Origin: JAOUEA01 sp038249195
GTDB lineage: Bacteria > Actinomycetota > UBA4738 > HRBIN12
Assembly (NCBI GenBank): GCA_038249195.1
Contig: JBBRWM010000013.1
Location: forward strand, 6,153 to 70,152
Reading direction: 5' to 3'
DNA: 64,000 bases
The notes beneath the pieces were generated by a model. It did not search any database and was not told the DNA's origin. It worked only from the letters and a program-made list of their open reading frames with translations. Positions 42,017 to 49,980 of this stretch are shown here, one piece after another. A program made the position numbers and the translations under genes. The first letter of the stretch is position 1. Each line of letters begins with the position of its first letter.

Positions 42017-43185
42017 AGTCGGTGGTCTCGGACGCTGCGCCGGACGCCGCGCGAGATCGACCTGCGAGGGACGTCGCGCTTCCCGATCGCCGCTGGCCCC
42101 CGATGCGCTACTGGGCCAAGGCGACGGCGATCGTCGTCCTCACGGTAGGAGCGTTCGCGGTGGCGCGCTCGGTGCTCAACATCTTGATCCTCGTGCTCAT
42201 CGCGATCGTCATCGCCGTGGGCGCCGAGCCGGTGATCGGGTGGCTGACCGGTCGTGGGCTCGCTCGCGGTTTGGCGGTCGGATTGCTCCTGGCGGCCATC
42301 GTGCTCTTGGCGCTGGCGTTCGCCTGGTTCATCGTGCCGCCGCTCGTCGCGCAGGCCGGTGGGCTCGGAGCCGATATCCCCCGGTACCTCGGTTCGCTCG
42401 AAGCGCGGAACGATTGGTTGGGCAACCTCATGCGTGAGAACCACGTGACGGATCAGGTCCGCGGGTTCATCGAGCATCTCCCCCAGACCGCGGGCCGTTC
42501 GTTCGGGACGATTCTCGGGGTCGCGGGCCGGGTGGGGAGCCTGGTGTTCGAGGCGGTGACGGTCACGGTGCTGGCGATCTACTTCATGGTCTCCCTGCCC
42601 AGCATGCGACGGACCACGACCATCCTCGTGCGCCCGCACCATCGCGCGCAGGCACGTCGCGTGATCGATTCCTCCATCGATCGGATCGGTGGGTATGTGG
42701 TGGGGAACTTCGTCACGTCGGTCCTGTGCGGCGTCGCCACCCTCGTCGCCATGCTCGCCATCGGGGTCCCCTTCGCGGTGCCGCTGGCGATCTGGGCGGG
42801 CTTCGCCGACCTCATCCCCGCCGTGGGCTCCTACCTCGGCGCCGCTCCCGCGATCCTGGTGGCGTTCGTCGCCTCGCCGGTGAAGGGCCTTCTCGCGGCG
42901 GTGTTCTTCGTGGCCTATCAACAGTTCGAGAACTACCTCGTCGTGCCGCGGGTGATGAAGAACGTGATCAACCTGTCGCCGGCCGCGGTGATCATCGCAA
43001 CCCTCGTGGGCGGCAGCCTCGCCGGGTTCGCCGGTGCCCTGCTGGCCCTGCCGGTCGCCGCCGCCATCAAGGTGGTGATCGTCGAGGTCTGGATGCGGGA
43101 ACGGGTGCGAGAAGGTGACGGCCTGGCCGAGCAGCAGATCGAGGAGCAGGGGGCCACCCCGCTCGATCCCTCGGACCACGTCTGA
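42013..43185 (+). CDS. AI-2E family transporter (PF01594)
   Basis: A 390-residue integral membrane protein with eight or so helices. Family features include the early pair ILILVLIAIVIAVGAEPVIG, a long amphipathic middle, and the late GVPFAVPLAIWAGFADLIPA and YQQFENYLVVPRVMKNVIN segments. Some members export signals or act as antiporters; most are uncharacterised. The ATG overlaps the flavoprotein stop by four bases. Confidence 0.9.
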   Translation: MKSVVSDAAPDAARDRPARDVALPDRRWPPMRYWAKATAIVVLTVGAFAVARSVLNILILVLIAIVIAVGAEPVIGWLTGRGLARGLAVGLLLAAIVLLALAFAWFIVPPLVAQAGGLGADIPRYLGSLEARNDWLGNLMRENHVTDQVRGFIEHLPQTAGRSFGTILGVAGRVGSLVFEAVTVTVLAIYFMVSLPSMRRTTTILVRPHHRAQARRVIDSSIDRIGGYVVGNFVTSVLCGVATLVAMLAIGVPFAVPLAIWAGFADLIPAVGSYLGAAPAILVAFVASPVKGLLAAVFFVAYQQFENYLVVPRVMKNVINLSPAAVIIATLVGGSLAGFAGALLALPVAAAIKVVIVEVWMRERVREGDGLAEQQIEEQGATPLDPSDHV

Positions 43186-43279
43186 TCGGGTTCGCGATCC
43201 GACACGCCGCCGGCCCCGGTCGCGAAGCGATCGAGGGCCGACATGGCGGCAGCTCGGTCCGATGCCGAGCTCCCCTTGG

Positions 43280-43426
43280 CTAGGACATCCCGGACTGGAT
43301 GTTGCCGGCGGCCTCGGCGGGTGAGATGTCCGCCGCCGCGGCGGCCTTCTCCAGGTCCTCCATCGTGATGTTGTCATCGTTGCCGTGTCGCTCGTTCGGC
43401 TGGCCGCAACCACATGACAGGCACAT
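43280..43426 (-). CDS. 48-residue Cys-rich stress-type mini-protein
   Basis: Too short for routine gene calling. ATG 43426 follows GGAGAGGAGCG. The product begins MCLSCGCGQPNERHGNDDN and continues with a helix (ITMEDLEKAAAAADISPAEA). The N-terminal three-Cys knot with His suggests metal binding. A GTTT-N15-GGGTA promoter lies 34 bp upstream, back to back with another of the same type. Function unknown. Confidence 0.72.
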   Translation of the reverse strand: MCLSCGCGQPNERHGNDDNITMEDLEKAAAAADISPAEAAGNIQSGMS

Positions 43427-43459
43427 CGCTCGCTCCTCTCCGCTCGACTACGCGGGGAC

Positions 43460-43483
43460 TACCCGGCGAACGGAGCCGCAAAC
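43460..43483 (-). promoter_or_regulatory. SigB/SigF-type promoter
   Basis: Minus strand GTTT (43483-43480), 15 bases, GGGTA (43464-43460), facing the 48-residue Cys-rich gene. Confidence 0.6.
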
Positions 43484-43494
43484 CTGCGTCAGGC

Positions 43495-43519
43495 GTTTCG
43501 CGCGCCCGACCGCTGGGTA
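43495..43519 (+). promoter_or_regulatory. SigB/SigF-type promoter
   Basis: GTTT (43495-43498), 16 bases, GGGTA (43515-43519), 38 bp before the ATG at 43557. Divergent from the site at 43460. Confidence 0.6.
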
Positions 43520-43556
43520 GGTCCCGCGCGACGACGGATCCGGATCGGGGTGCCAG

Positions 43557-43847
43557 ATGACCGAACGTCACGGACAGGACATCATCAAAGGCAGCCTCCC
43601 GGGGTCGGGACACAAGGTCACTCGCGGGCGCCAGGACATGACCGAACGGGTGTGTCGGCGACCGGGCTGCTCGACCGCGTTGTCGATGTACAACGAGGGC
43701 GTTTACTGCGCGGTGCACGCGTCGCCCGTGTTTCGGCCCGTGCAGGCGCCCAGGCGCCGTCGCGACGAGGAGCTGGTGCAGGGGGTCTACGAAGGCGTCT
43801 GGGAGCGGATGAGCGGCCCCCGGGACCGCTGGATCAAGCGAGGGTGA
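43557..43847 (+). CDS. Small protein with Cys/His metal-binding motif
   Basis: A 96-residue basic protein; an alternative start is ATG 43638. The core RVCRRPGCSTALSMYNEG then VYCAVHASP has Cys-x4-Cys and Cys-x2-His spacing, likely a zinc site. The C-terminal helix carries many Arg and Glu residues. It is driven by a SigB/SigF-type promoter. Function unknown. Confidence 0.65.
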   Translation: MTERHGQDIIKGSLPGSGHKVTRGRQDMTERVCRRPGCSTALSMYNEGVYCAVHASPVFRPVQAPRRRRDEELVQGVYEGVWERMSGPRDRWIKRG

Positions 43848-43856
43848 TCGGCGAAC

Positions 43857-44231
43857 TCAGCGGATATCGAGCTCGAACCACACCTCGCCCGGTGGCCCCG
43901 GGATGATGCCCCAACGGTCGGTGAGTTCTTCGACGATCATCAGACCCCAACCGCCCTCAGGTAACGACATCGCCGCGTACTCGTCGACGCCGGCTCGAGC
44001 AGCATGCGTCGGTTGACGCAAGCGCACCGTCAGCGTGGACGACGTCGCCTTGACGTTGAGCTGCATCCGCTCGTCGGGGGCCACGCCCCCATGACGTACC
44101 ACGTTCGCGATCAGCTCCGTGATGGCGAGCCTCACGTCGGCCCCTCGCGCGGGACCGAGCAGCGCGTCAAGTGGCCCTTGGAGCTGGCGGCGTGCGAGCC
44201 TCGCCGCGGCCGGAGTGACGGGCACGTTCAA
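43857..44231 (-). CDS. Anti-sigma regulatory HATPase (RsbW-like)
   Basis: A 124-residue GHKL protein. N-box VRLAITELIANVVRHGG (about 33-49) and G2 box EGGWGLMIVEELTDRWG are clear; the G1 box is weak. Its start overlaps the stop of a membrane protein gene (44228), so the two are translated together. It is the fourth HATPase of this kind within 7 kb. Confidence 0.85.
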   Translation of the reverse strand: MNVPVTPAAARLARRQLQGPLDALLGPARGADVRLAITELIANVVRHGGVAPDERMQLNVKATSSTLTVRLRQPTHAARAGVDEYAAMSLPEGGWGLMIVEELTDRWGIIPGPPGEVWFELDIR

Positions 44232-44626
44232 TCCGACGTCCGTGGCGACCCCCTCGGGTCTGTCGCTGACGTCGTCCCGATGTCACCGGGTGCCTCACCT
44301 TGGTTCCGAGTCAAGCCCGGGCGATCCCCGATCGGACGGTCGACCTGCGAAGGCTCCTCGGACGGATCGGGAGACTCGAGGGATGAGTAGCTGGCCACGA
44401 GGAGCGCCACGAGGACACAGAAGATGAGGCAGGAAACCAGCACGGCCCAGAAGCCCCGCGATCCACGCGCGAACGCGGCGACCCCCAGCGCATAGCCGAT
44501 GATGACTCCGACACCCACTCCCACGACGCCGGCAACGGCCGCTCGCCGCAACCAGCGGCCTTGCAGTCGTTGCGCTCGGTGGGCCCCGATTCCCGGATCT
44601 TCGGTCCTCCCGTTGTGGTGGTCCAT
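44228..44626 (-). CDS. Hypothetical two-helix membrane protein
   Basis: A 132-residue protein from ATG 44626. Two membrane helices (VAGVVGVGVGVIIGYALGVA and FWAVLVSCLIFCVLVALLVA) lie between a basic N-terminus and a Pro/Asp-rich C-terminal tail. It is coupled to the HATPase gene by a four-base overlap. A near-perfect SigB/SigF-type promoter sits 12 bp upstream. It could be a membrane partner of the anti-sigma protein. Confidence 0.7.
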   Translation of the reverse strand: MDHHNGRTEDPGIGAHRAQRLQGRWLRRAAVAGVVGVGVGVIIGYALGVAAFARGSRGFWAVLVSCLIFCVLVALLVASYSSLESPDPSEEPSQVDRPIGDRPGLTRNQGEAPGDIGTTSATDPRGSPRTSD

Positions 44627-44637
44627 GGCCGGTTCGG

Positions 44638-44663
44638 ATACCCCAGGGGACGTTTGCCCAAAC
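44638..44663 (-). promoter_or_regulatory. SigB/SigF-type promoter
   Basis: Minus strand GTTT (44663-44660), 16 bases, GGGTAT (44643-44638), a full match. Twelve bases from the ATG at 44626. A weaker plus-strand site (GTTT 44652, GGGAA 44672) overlaps it. Confidence 0.6.
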
Positions 44664-44787
44664 ACCCGTGCGGGAAGCTGGGTCTGAATGGGTGCGTTTG
44701 CGGCGGGGGGCCGTGGGTACGGCTCAGGCGAACCTCGTCGAGGGCGAACCCGTCGCAATCGCAGCGAGCACCGAAGGGAGTCAGGCC

Positions 44788-44979
44788 ATGAACAGGATGG
44801 ATCCTCGCGTGGAGGTCGATAGCCTCGTTGGGCAGCGAGGGCTCATCGGCCAGCGCTTCGAGCAGCCGCCGGTTCCGGCCCCGGATCCCGTACCATCCCC
44901 CATCCCCCAGCCGACGCCCGAGCCCGCTCCGACGCCGCCCTCCCCGCCCGCTCCGAGCCCCCCGCCCCCCATGGCGTAG
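44788..44979 (+). CDS. Proline-rich small protein
   Basis: A 63-residue protein; ATG follows GAAGGGAG. After 25 ordinary residues (DPRVEVDSLVGQRGLIGQ) the tail is almost pure Pro with Ala, Ser and Glu (PVPAPDPVPSPIPQP and on). Probably disordered or a wall-spanning spacer, but no signal peptide is visible. Function unknown. Confidence 0.5.
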   Translation: MNRMDPRVEVDSLVGQRGLIGQRFEQPPVPAPDPVPSPIPQPTPEPAPTPPSPPAPSPPPPMA

Positions 44980-45036
44980 GAACGCGCCCGACGATCGGAC
45001 GGAGTCGACGGGGACCTCTCGCGGGACCCGAAGACA

Positions 45037-45156
45037 TCACGCCCGGCGCATCAGCCAAAGGACGATCGCGGACATGAGCGTGATCCCGATGATGGCGCCG
45101 ACGACGCCCGGATCGGGTAAGCGGTCCACGGCGCGTTGGAATTGCGCCTTATTCAT
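45037..45156 (-). CDS. 39-residue single-helix membrane peptide
   Basis: From ATG 45156: a polar start (MNKAQFQRAVDRLPD) and one helix (GVVGAIIGITLMSAIVLWLM) with a basic end. Reminiscent of the small membrane peptides elsewhere in this region. The ribosome site is weak, so the call is tentative. Confidence 0.4.
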   Translation of the reverse strand: MNKAQFQRAVDRLPDPGVVGAIIGITLMSAIVLWLMRRA

Positions 45157-45265
45157 CCCCGAGCGGCCGTCGATGCCTCGGTCCCGGGCCTCGTTGTTCA
45201 GCTGACAGTACGTGCGACCTCCGGGCCCCCGATGCGGCGTAGTCCCCTCACACTCGTCCGCGGGT

Positions 45266-45290
45266 GTTTCGCTCCATCGGCCGAGGGTAT
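45266..45290 (+). promoter_or_regulatory. SigB/SigF-type promoter of CDGSH gene
   Basis: GTTT (45266-45269), 15 bases, GGGTAT (45285-45290), a full match. It lies 10 bp before ATG 45301 and overlaps an earlier in-frame ATG (45289), which therefore cannot be the start of this transcript. Confidence 0.6.
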
Positions 45291-45300
45291 GTGTGTGGCC

Positions 45301-45596
45301 ATGGAGGGTGCGCCGCGGATCGACATCACCGACGCGCGAGGAACGGCCGACGTCGAGATCCGTTGCTACCCGGATGGACCATCCTCGTCCGCGGGCGGGT
45401 GGTGCTGCGAGACGCATCGAGCGAGATCGTAACCGACCGCGGCGTCATCGCGTTGTGCCGTTGCGGACGTTCGAGGCTCGCTCCACTGTGCGATGGCAGC
45501 CACGCGGCCGGAGGGCCTTGGGCGACGCCGCGTGGTGATCGTCAGGGGGAGCCGATCCCCGATCGTGGCGCGACCGATCCCGCCTACCGCCAGTAG
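45301..45596 (+). pseudogene. CDGSH iron-sulfur domain protein, frameshifted
   Basis: From ATG 45301 the frame reads PRIDITDARGTADVEIRCYP and is then lost. The next frame carries ILVRGRVVLRDASSEIV and the 2Fe-2S site ALCRCGRSRLAPLCDGSH. One missing C at 45379-45380 restores a protein of about 98 residues. The three Cys and one His of the CDGSH cluster are all present. It converges with and overlaps by 13 bases the heme-oxygenase-like gene. The indel is likely a sequencing error, since the site is otherwise intact. Confidence 0.68.
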
Positions 45597-46553
45597 GACT
45601 CCGACTTCCCCGACGACAAGGGGCTCGACCGGCCTCGCTCCCACGGATCGAGCAGATGGCTGGACGCGAAGCCCTCCATGAGGTCGAGCGCCTTTGCCCC
45701 GAACACGATGGTGCCCGCCAATCCCGGCTCGGCATCGGCCAACGCAGCCGCCAGATCGTAGGTCGCGATCATGTCGTGGACCGAGTCCGCCTCCACGTGC
45801 TCGTCGTGGAAGGCCGTGACCTCCGGGCCGAGGCCCAGTCGTCGCAGCCCGTCGCCGTAGAGCCGGTTCGGCCGCGCCGACGTGAGCTCGAACAGCGCCA
45901 GGTGTCCAACAGCCGCGCCGCGCCAACCCCGATGCAGCCCGAACAGTGACATGAGATTCACGGGTGCCAGGGAGGAGGCGGGGATGACGTTGAGATAGGC
46001 CCCGTACGTCGTGTCCAACCCGAGGCCCCGCATCATGCGGGAGAAGAGGGCGGCATGCATCCGCAGCGGCCTCCCACCTCCGTGCTCGTCCGACTGGATC
46101 TCCACCAAGGCCGCCTTGGGCCCATCGCTCAGCCGCGGGATCACCCACGTATGCGGGTCAGCTCCCTTGAGGTGATACGCCGAGCGGTGCATGACGAACT
46201 CTCGCACCTGTTCCAGACTCGCCCTGCGGCCCAGGAAGCTCGCGAGATCCAGGGTGGAGGCTGCGGCGAGATCGCGAAGGGTGGACGACACGTCGAGCGC
46301 CTCTTCGTCCGACACGCGGATCGCCGCGGCCAGATCGTCTTCGAACTCGCGCTCCACGGCCTGTCGGAAGCGCAGCAGCTCCGGATTCCCATTCGCACGC
46401 GTCGTCGACCCCTTCGAACCCGCGGTAGTGCAGCTCGTAGCAGACATAGAGCGCGAGATGCAGGTCCTCGTCGCGCAAGGGGTCGGCCGAGGGCTCGGGA
46501 AGGCCGATCGGCCCGTCATCGCGACCCGCTACCCAGATCGTCGAGTTTGACAC
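45584..46553 (-). pseudogene. Iron-containing redox enzyme (heme-oxygenase-like), frameshifted
   Basis: The N-terminal frame (ATG 46553) reads DEDLHLALYVCYELHYRGF to DDACEWE. The continuation one frame over reads LLRFRQAVEREFEDDLAAAI, VREFVMHRSAYHLKGADPH, ALVEIQSDEHGGGRP and FHDEHVEADSVHDM, ending at 45584. One extra base in CCC 46388-46390 separates them. Restored, it is about 322 residues of the helical HDO/TenA-like fold with Glu and His residues suited to a di-iron site. It is adjacent to a CDGSH gene, a plausible electron donor. Confidence 0.72.
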
Positions 46554-46618
46554 GCCGGCGACGACCTTCGCGGCGGAGGCGCACGATCTTCACTGGATGG
46601 AAGGGGTCCTCCGGTAAG

Positions 46619-48565
46619 GTGGTCGCCATCGCCTTCCCCAGCTCGTTCGCCAAGCGCTTGTTCGCCGTGGTCGTCCTCGCCCCGGTCTTGGCCGTCGTGC
46701 TCACGGCACGTCCCGCGATGGCGGCGGTCGCCGATCGTGCCCCTGGGATCGACGTCTCCCGTTGGCAGAACGTCATCGACTGGCAGAAGGTGGCCGCCGC
46801 CGGCGCGGAGTTCGCCATCATGAAGGCCACCGAGGGATCCAAGTACGAAGATCCGACCTATGCCACGAATCTCGGCGGCGCGACCGTCAGGGGCTTGTCC
46901 GTGGGCTCGTACCACGTCGCCACTCCGAAGGCCACGGCGGTGGATCCCGTTGCAGAGGCGGATCATTTCGTGGCGACCGCACGCAACGGGGTCGGCGACA
47001 TCCTGCCGGTACTCGACATCGAGCACACGGGCGGGCTCAGCGTGCCGCAACTGCAGGACTGGGTCCGGGCGTGGGTGATGCGCGTGAAGGCGCGGACCGG
47101 CGTGCGGCCCATGATCTACGCGAGCCCGTATTTCTGGCGGACGAATCTGGGCGACTCGCACTGGTTCGCCGATCACGGATATCCGCTGTGGATCGCGCAC
47201 TGGAAGGTGAACAAGCCGGACGTCCCCGCCGCGAACTGGGGTGGGAGAGGGTGGACCTTTTGGCAGTGGACGAGCTCGGGGCGGGTGCACGGCATCACGA
47301 CGAACGTTGACCGAGACCACTTCCACGGGACGAACCTGCGCAACGGGCAGATCGCGCGCCTCACCGTGCACGACGAAGGGGGCGGTAGGGTGGCCGGCGG
47401 CGGTATCGATTGCAGGCCCGACGGATCAGGATGCACGCGCCTCACGAACCCGGGCGACCCAGTGACCCTGACGGCGATCCCCGCGGCGGGAGCGTCGCTC
47501 CTGCGATGGACCGGCGCGTGCGCATCGGCCGGGAGCGCGCCCACGTGCACGGTGGTCGTGCGCGGTCGCGTCGCCGCGACCGCGGTGTTCGGCTACCCGG
47601 TGGACGTGAGCGTGACGGGGACGGGCGGCGGCACCGTCACCTCGTCGCCGGCAGGTATCCATTGCGGCGCCGATTGTTCCGCGAGGTTGCCCTACGGAAC
47701 GACGGCGGTGCTCACCGAGTCGCCTGATTCGGCATCCGGTTTCGGCGCATGGGAGGGCGATTGCGGCGGGTCCTCGGCGACGTGCGCGGTTTCCGTCACC
47801 TCCCCGGTCAGCGTGAGCGCGCGTTTCGATGCGGCCGTGACCCTGGACGAGGACGGAGCGGGGACCCGCTACGCCTGGGGACGCAAGGCCGATCCTCGGG
47901 CCCTCGGGGGTTCCTACCTCGTGGACCGGCGGCCGGCGGCGTCCCAGACGTTCGGTTTCCGAGGCGGCGCGATCACCCTGTTCTCCGTGTCGGGGCCCAC
48001 GATGGGCAGGGCCGGTGTGTCCATCGACGACACGCCCGCGGGGACGATCGACGGCTACGCGCGGTCCTTGCGGGAAGGGGTCCGGCATCGCTTCACCGGC
48101 TGGGGATCGGGCGCGCATTCGTTGACCGTGCGGGTGCTCGGCACCAAGGCACCGCGAGCACGGGGAACGCTCGTCGGCCTGGATGCCGTCCGCGCGAACG
48201 GCGTCGTGCGCGCGAACCCCAAGCCCATCGAAGGGACGTGGGGTCGGGTGGCGGCCGCGGAGGCGACGAACGGGGGCTACGTGTTGAACGACGTGGCGGG
48301 CGCGGCGGCCACACTGCGGTTCCACGGCACCGGCGCCACGTGGATCACGTCGCGCGGCCCTTCGATGGGACTCGCGCAGCTCTGGATCGACGGCAAGCTC
48401 GCGAGGACCGTTGACCTGTACGCGGCCACCCGTGTGTTCGGAGCCCGGCGCACGATCGACGGGCTGGCCGACCGTTCGCACGTCCTCCGCGTGGTGGTCC
48501 TAGGAACCCATCGCGCGGCAAGCCGGGGTGCGGCCGTCGCCGTGGATGGCTGGATCGTGCGCTGA
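46619..48565 (+). CDS. Secreted GH25 lysozyme with C-terminal beta domains
   Basis: A 648-residue secreted protein from GTG 46619 (GGAAGGGG upstream). Signal peptide: RLFAVVVLAPVLAVVLTARP, cut near AMA. The GH25 muramidase domain (about 40-235) has APGIDVSRWQNVIDW, the catalytic VLDIEHTGG and PMIYASPYFWR. Two InlB B-repeat-like modules follow (about 240-400; CTRLTNPGDPVTLTAIPAAG, then SARLPYGTTAVLTESPDS). The last 240 residues form two similar beta domains (TFGFRGGAITLFSVSGPTMG; TLRFHGTGATWITSRGPSMG). It likely cuts peptidoglycan outside the cell. Confidence 0.9.
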   Translation: MVAIAFPSSFAKRLFAVVVLAPVLAVVLTARPAMAAVADRAPGIDVSRWQNVIDWQKVAAAGAEFAIMKATEGSKYEDPTYATNLGGATVRGLSVGSYHVATPKATAVDPVAEADHFVATARNGVGDILPVLDIEHTGGLSVPQLQDWVRAWVMRVKARTGVRPMIYASPYFWRTNLGDSHWFADHGYPLWIAHWKVNKPDVPAANWGGRGWTFWQWTSSGRVHGITTNVDRDHFHGTNLRNGQIARLTVHDEGGGRVAGGGIDCRPDGSGCTRLTNPGDPVTLTAIPAAGASLLRWTGACASAGSAPTCTVVVRGRVAATAVFGYPVDVSVTGTGGGTVTSSPAGIHCGADCSARLPYGTTAVLTESPDSASGFGAWEGDCGGSSATCAVSVTSPVSVSARFDAAVTLDEDGAGTRYAWGRKADPRALGGSYLVDRRPAASQTFGFRGGAITLFSVSGPTMGRAGVSIDDTPAGTIDGYARSLREGVRHRFTGWGSGAHSLTVRVLGTKAPRARGTLVGLDAVRANGVVRANPKPIEGTWGRVAAAEATNGGYVLNDVAGAAATLRFHGTGATWITSRGPSMGLAQLWIDGKLARTVDLYAATRVFGARRTIDGLADRSHVLRVVVLGTHRAASRGAAVAVDGWIVR

Positions 48566-49195
48566 TCACGTCGCGGGCCCTCGGCGGCGCTGGAGTCGCT
48601 CACCTGCCCGGGCTACGCCCCAGACGAGCCCCACCATGAACAGCGCGATGCCCACCACGACGGCAGCCACACCGATCGCGCCGTGGTTCTGCGGATCCAG
48701 GAACGGATAGGGGTACCAACCGATCACCGCGCCGCGAACGAGCGTGTAGCCGAGCCACGCCGCCGGGAACGCCAGCCACCAGGATGTTCGCGAGAACGAC
48801 AGCCGGGTCTGGGGCGGATCGATCAACCAGTCGGCTGCAACCGCGAGCGGCATCACCTGATGGACGACGGCGTTCACCCACGGCAGGGTCACCTCGAGCT
48901 CCTCGTTCAGATCCGCGAGGAACAGCGCGAAGACGATCCCGGTGGTGACCATGTAGACGACCGGTGCGCCGCGCACGAGGTCGCGGCGCCCCGGGTCGGT
49001 TGCTGAGCGCTGGAACGCAACCCACAGGAACACGGTCGCCGCGATGATGTTGCTGTCGTTCGTGAAGAAGCTGAAGAAGCTCACGGCACTGAACCCCGGC
49101 CGGTCGGAACTGTGCGCGAACTGCGCGGCGAGCGCGGCGAACACGAGGGCGGCGAAGCCAACCCGATACGCCGTCAGGAACGCGCGTCGACCCAT
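48566..49195 (-). CDS. Pr6Pr family membrane protein
   Basis: A 209-residue integral membrane protein from ATG 49195 with about six helices. The pattern FFSFFTNDSNIIAATVFLWV early, then PWVNAVVHQVMPLAVAADWL, and the late YTLVRGAVIGWYPYPFLDP match the Pr6Pr family. Its members have six helices and no known biochemical function. Divergent from the reductase gene at 49300. Confidence 0.88.
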   Translation of the reverse strand: MGRRAFLTAYRVGFAALVFAALAAQFAHSSDRPGFSAVSFFSFFTNDSNIIAATVFLWVAFQRSATDPGRRDLVRGAPVVYMVTTGIVFALFLADLNEELEVTLPWVNAVVHQVMPLAVAADWLIDPPQTRLSFSRTSWWLAFPAAWLGYTLVRGAVIGWYPYPFLDPQNHGAIGVAAVVVGIALFMVGLVWGVARAGERLQRRRGPAT

Positions 49196-49299
49196 CGGGG
49201 CCGGACGATACCCCACCGATGTGTGGTCCCCGGGCACGACGTCGAAGAACGACGTACGGTGGCAGGCAGATCGAACGGCACTCGGGGAAGGGGCGAAGC

Positions 49300-49980
49300 A
49301 TGCGGATCGGCGTACTGGGAACCGGGATCGTGGGCAGGTCGCTCGCGGAGGGCCTCGCGCGCATCGGGAACGACGTCAGCATCGGCACGCGCGATGTCGA
49401 TTCCTTGATGGCGCGCGACGAGCCCGATCAGATGGGGACCCCGCCCTTCGCATCGTGGCGCGGCGAGCACGAGGACATCGGGGTCGCGGCGTTCGCGGAG
49501 GTCGGGGACGGTGCCGAGCTCCTCGTGAACGCGACCCACGGCACCGCGTCCGTGGCCGCCCTCACGGCGGCCGGCGCCGGAACCGTCGATGCTCGCATCG
49601 TCATCGACGTCGCGAATCCGCTCGACTTCTCCGGCGGGTTCCCTCCCTCCCTATGGGTGACCAACACGGACTCCCTGGGGGAGCAGATCCAGCGCGCGTT
49701 CCCGGCGGCGCGCGTCGTCAAGGCGTGGAACACGATGACGGCGGCGCTCATGACCCATCCCGAAGCGCTCGCCGACGGCGACCACACGTTCGTGCTGTGC
49801 GGCGACGACGAGGACGCCAAGACGCAGGTCGCGGACTTCCTGAGAGCCTTCGGCTGGCGCGACATCGTGGATCTGGGCGACATCACCAACGCTCGGGCGT
49901 TGGAGGCCTACGTCATCATGTGGGTGAGGATGTTCAGCGCCCTCGACTCGCCCATGCTGAACATCAAGGTCGTGCGCTAG
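49300..49980 (+). CDS. NADPH-dependent F420 reductase-type oxidoreductase
   Basis: A 226-residue Rossmann protein. The dinucleotide motif is MRIGVLGTGIVGRSLAEGLA, followed by VSIGTRDVDSLM, VNATHGTASVAAL and VVKAWNTMTAALMTHPEAL. This is the F420-NADP oxidoreductase/YedF-like family that in actinobacteria may move hydride between NADPH and F420 or act on other substrates. No F420 genes are nearby to decide. It converges on the VOC gene with a four-base overlap. Confidence 0.87.
   Translation: MRIGVLGTGIVGRSLAEGLARIGNDVSIGTRDVDSLMARDEPDQMGTPPFASWRGEHEDIGVAAFAEVGDGAELLVNATHGTASVAALTAAGAGTVDARIVIDVANPLDFSGGFPPSLWVTNTDSLGEQIQRAFPAARVVKAWNTMTAALMTHPEALADGDHTFVLCGDDEDAKTQVADFLRAFGWRDIVDLGDITNARALEAYVIMWVRMFSALDSPMLNIKVVR

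Noticed and set aside
46055..46618. N-terminal extension of the GH25 lysozyme frame
   Set aside because: The extension is antisense to the heme-oxygenase-like gene and would bury the signal peptide.
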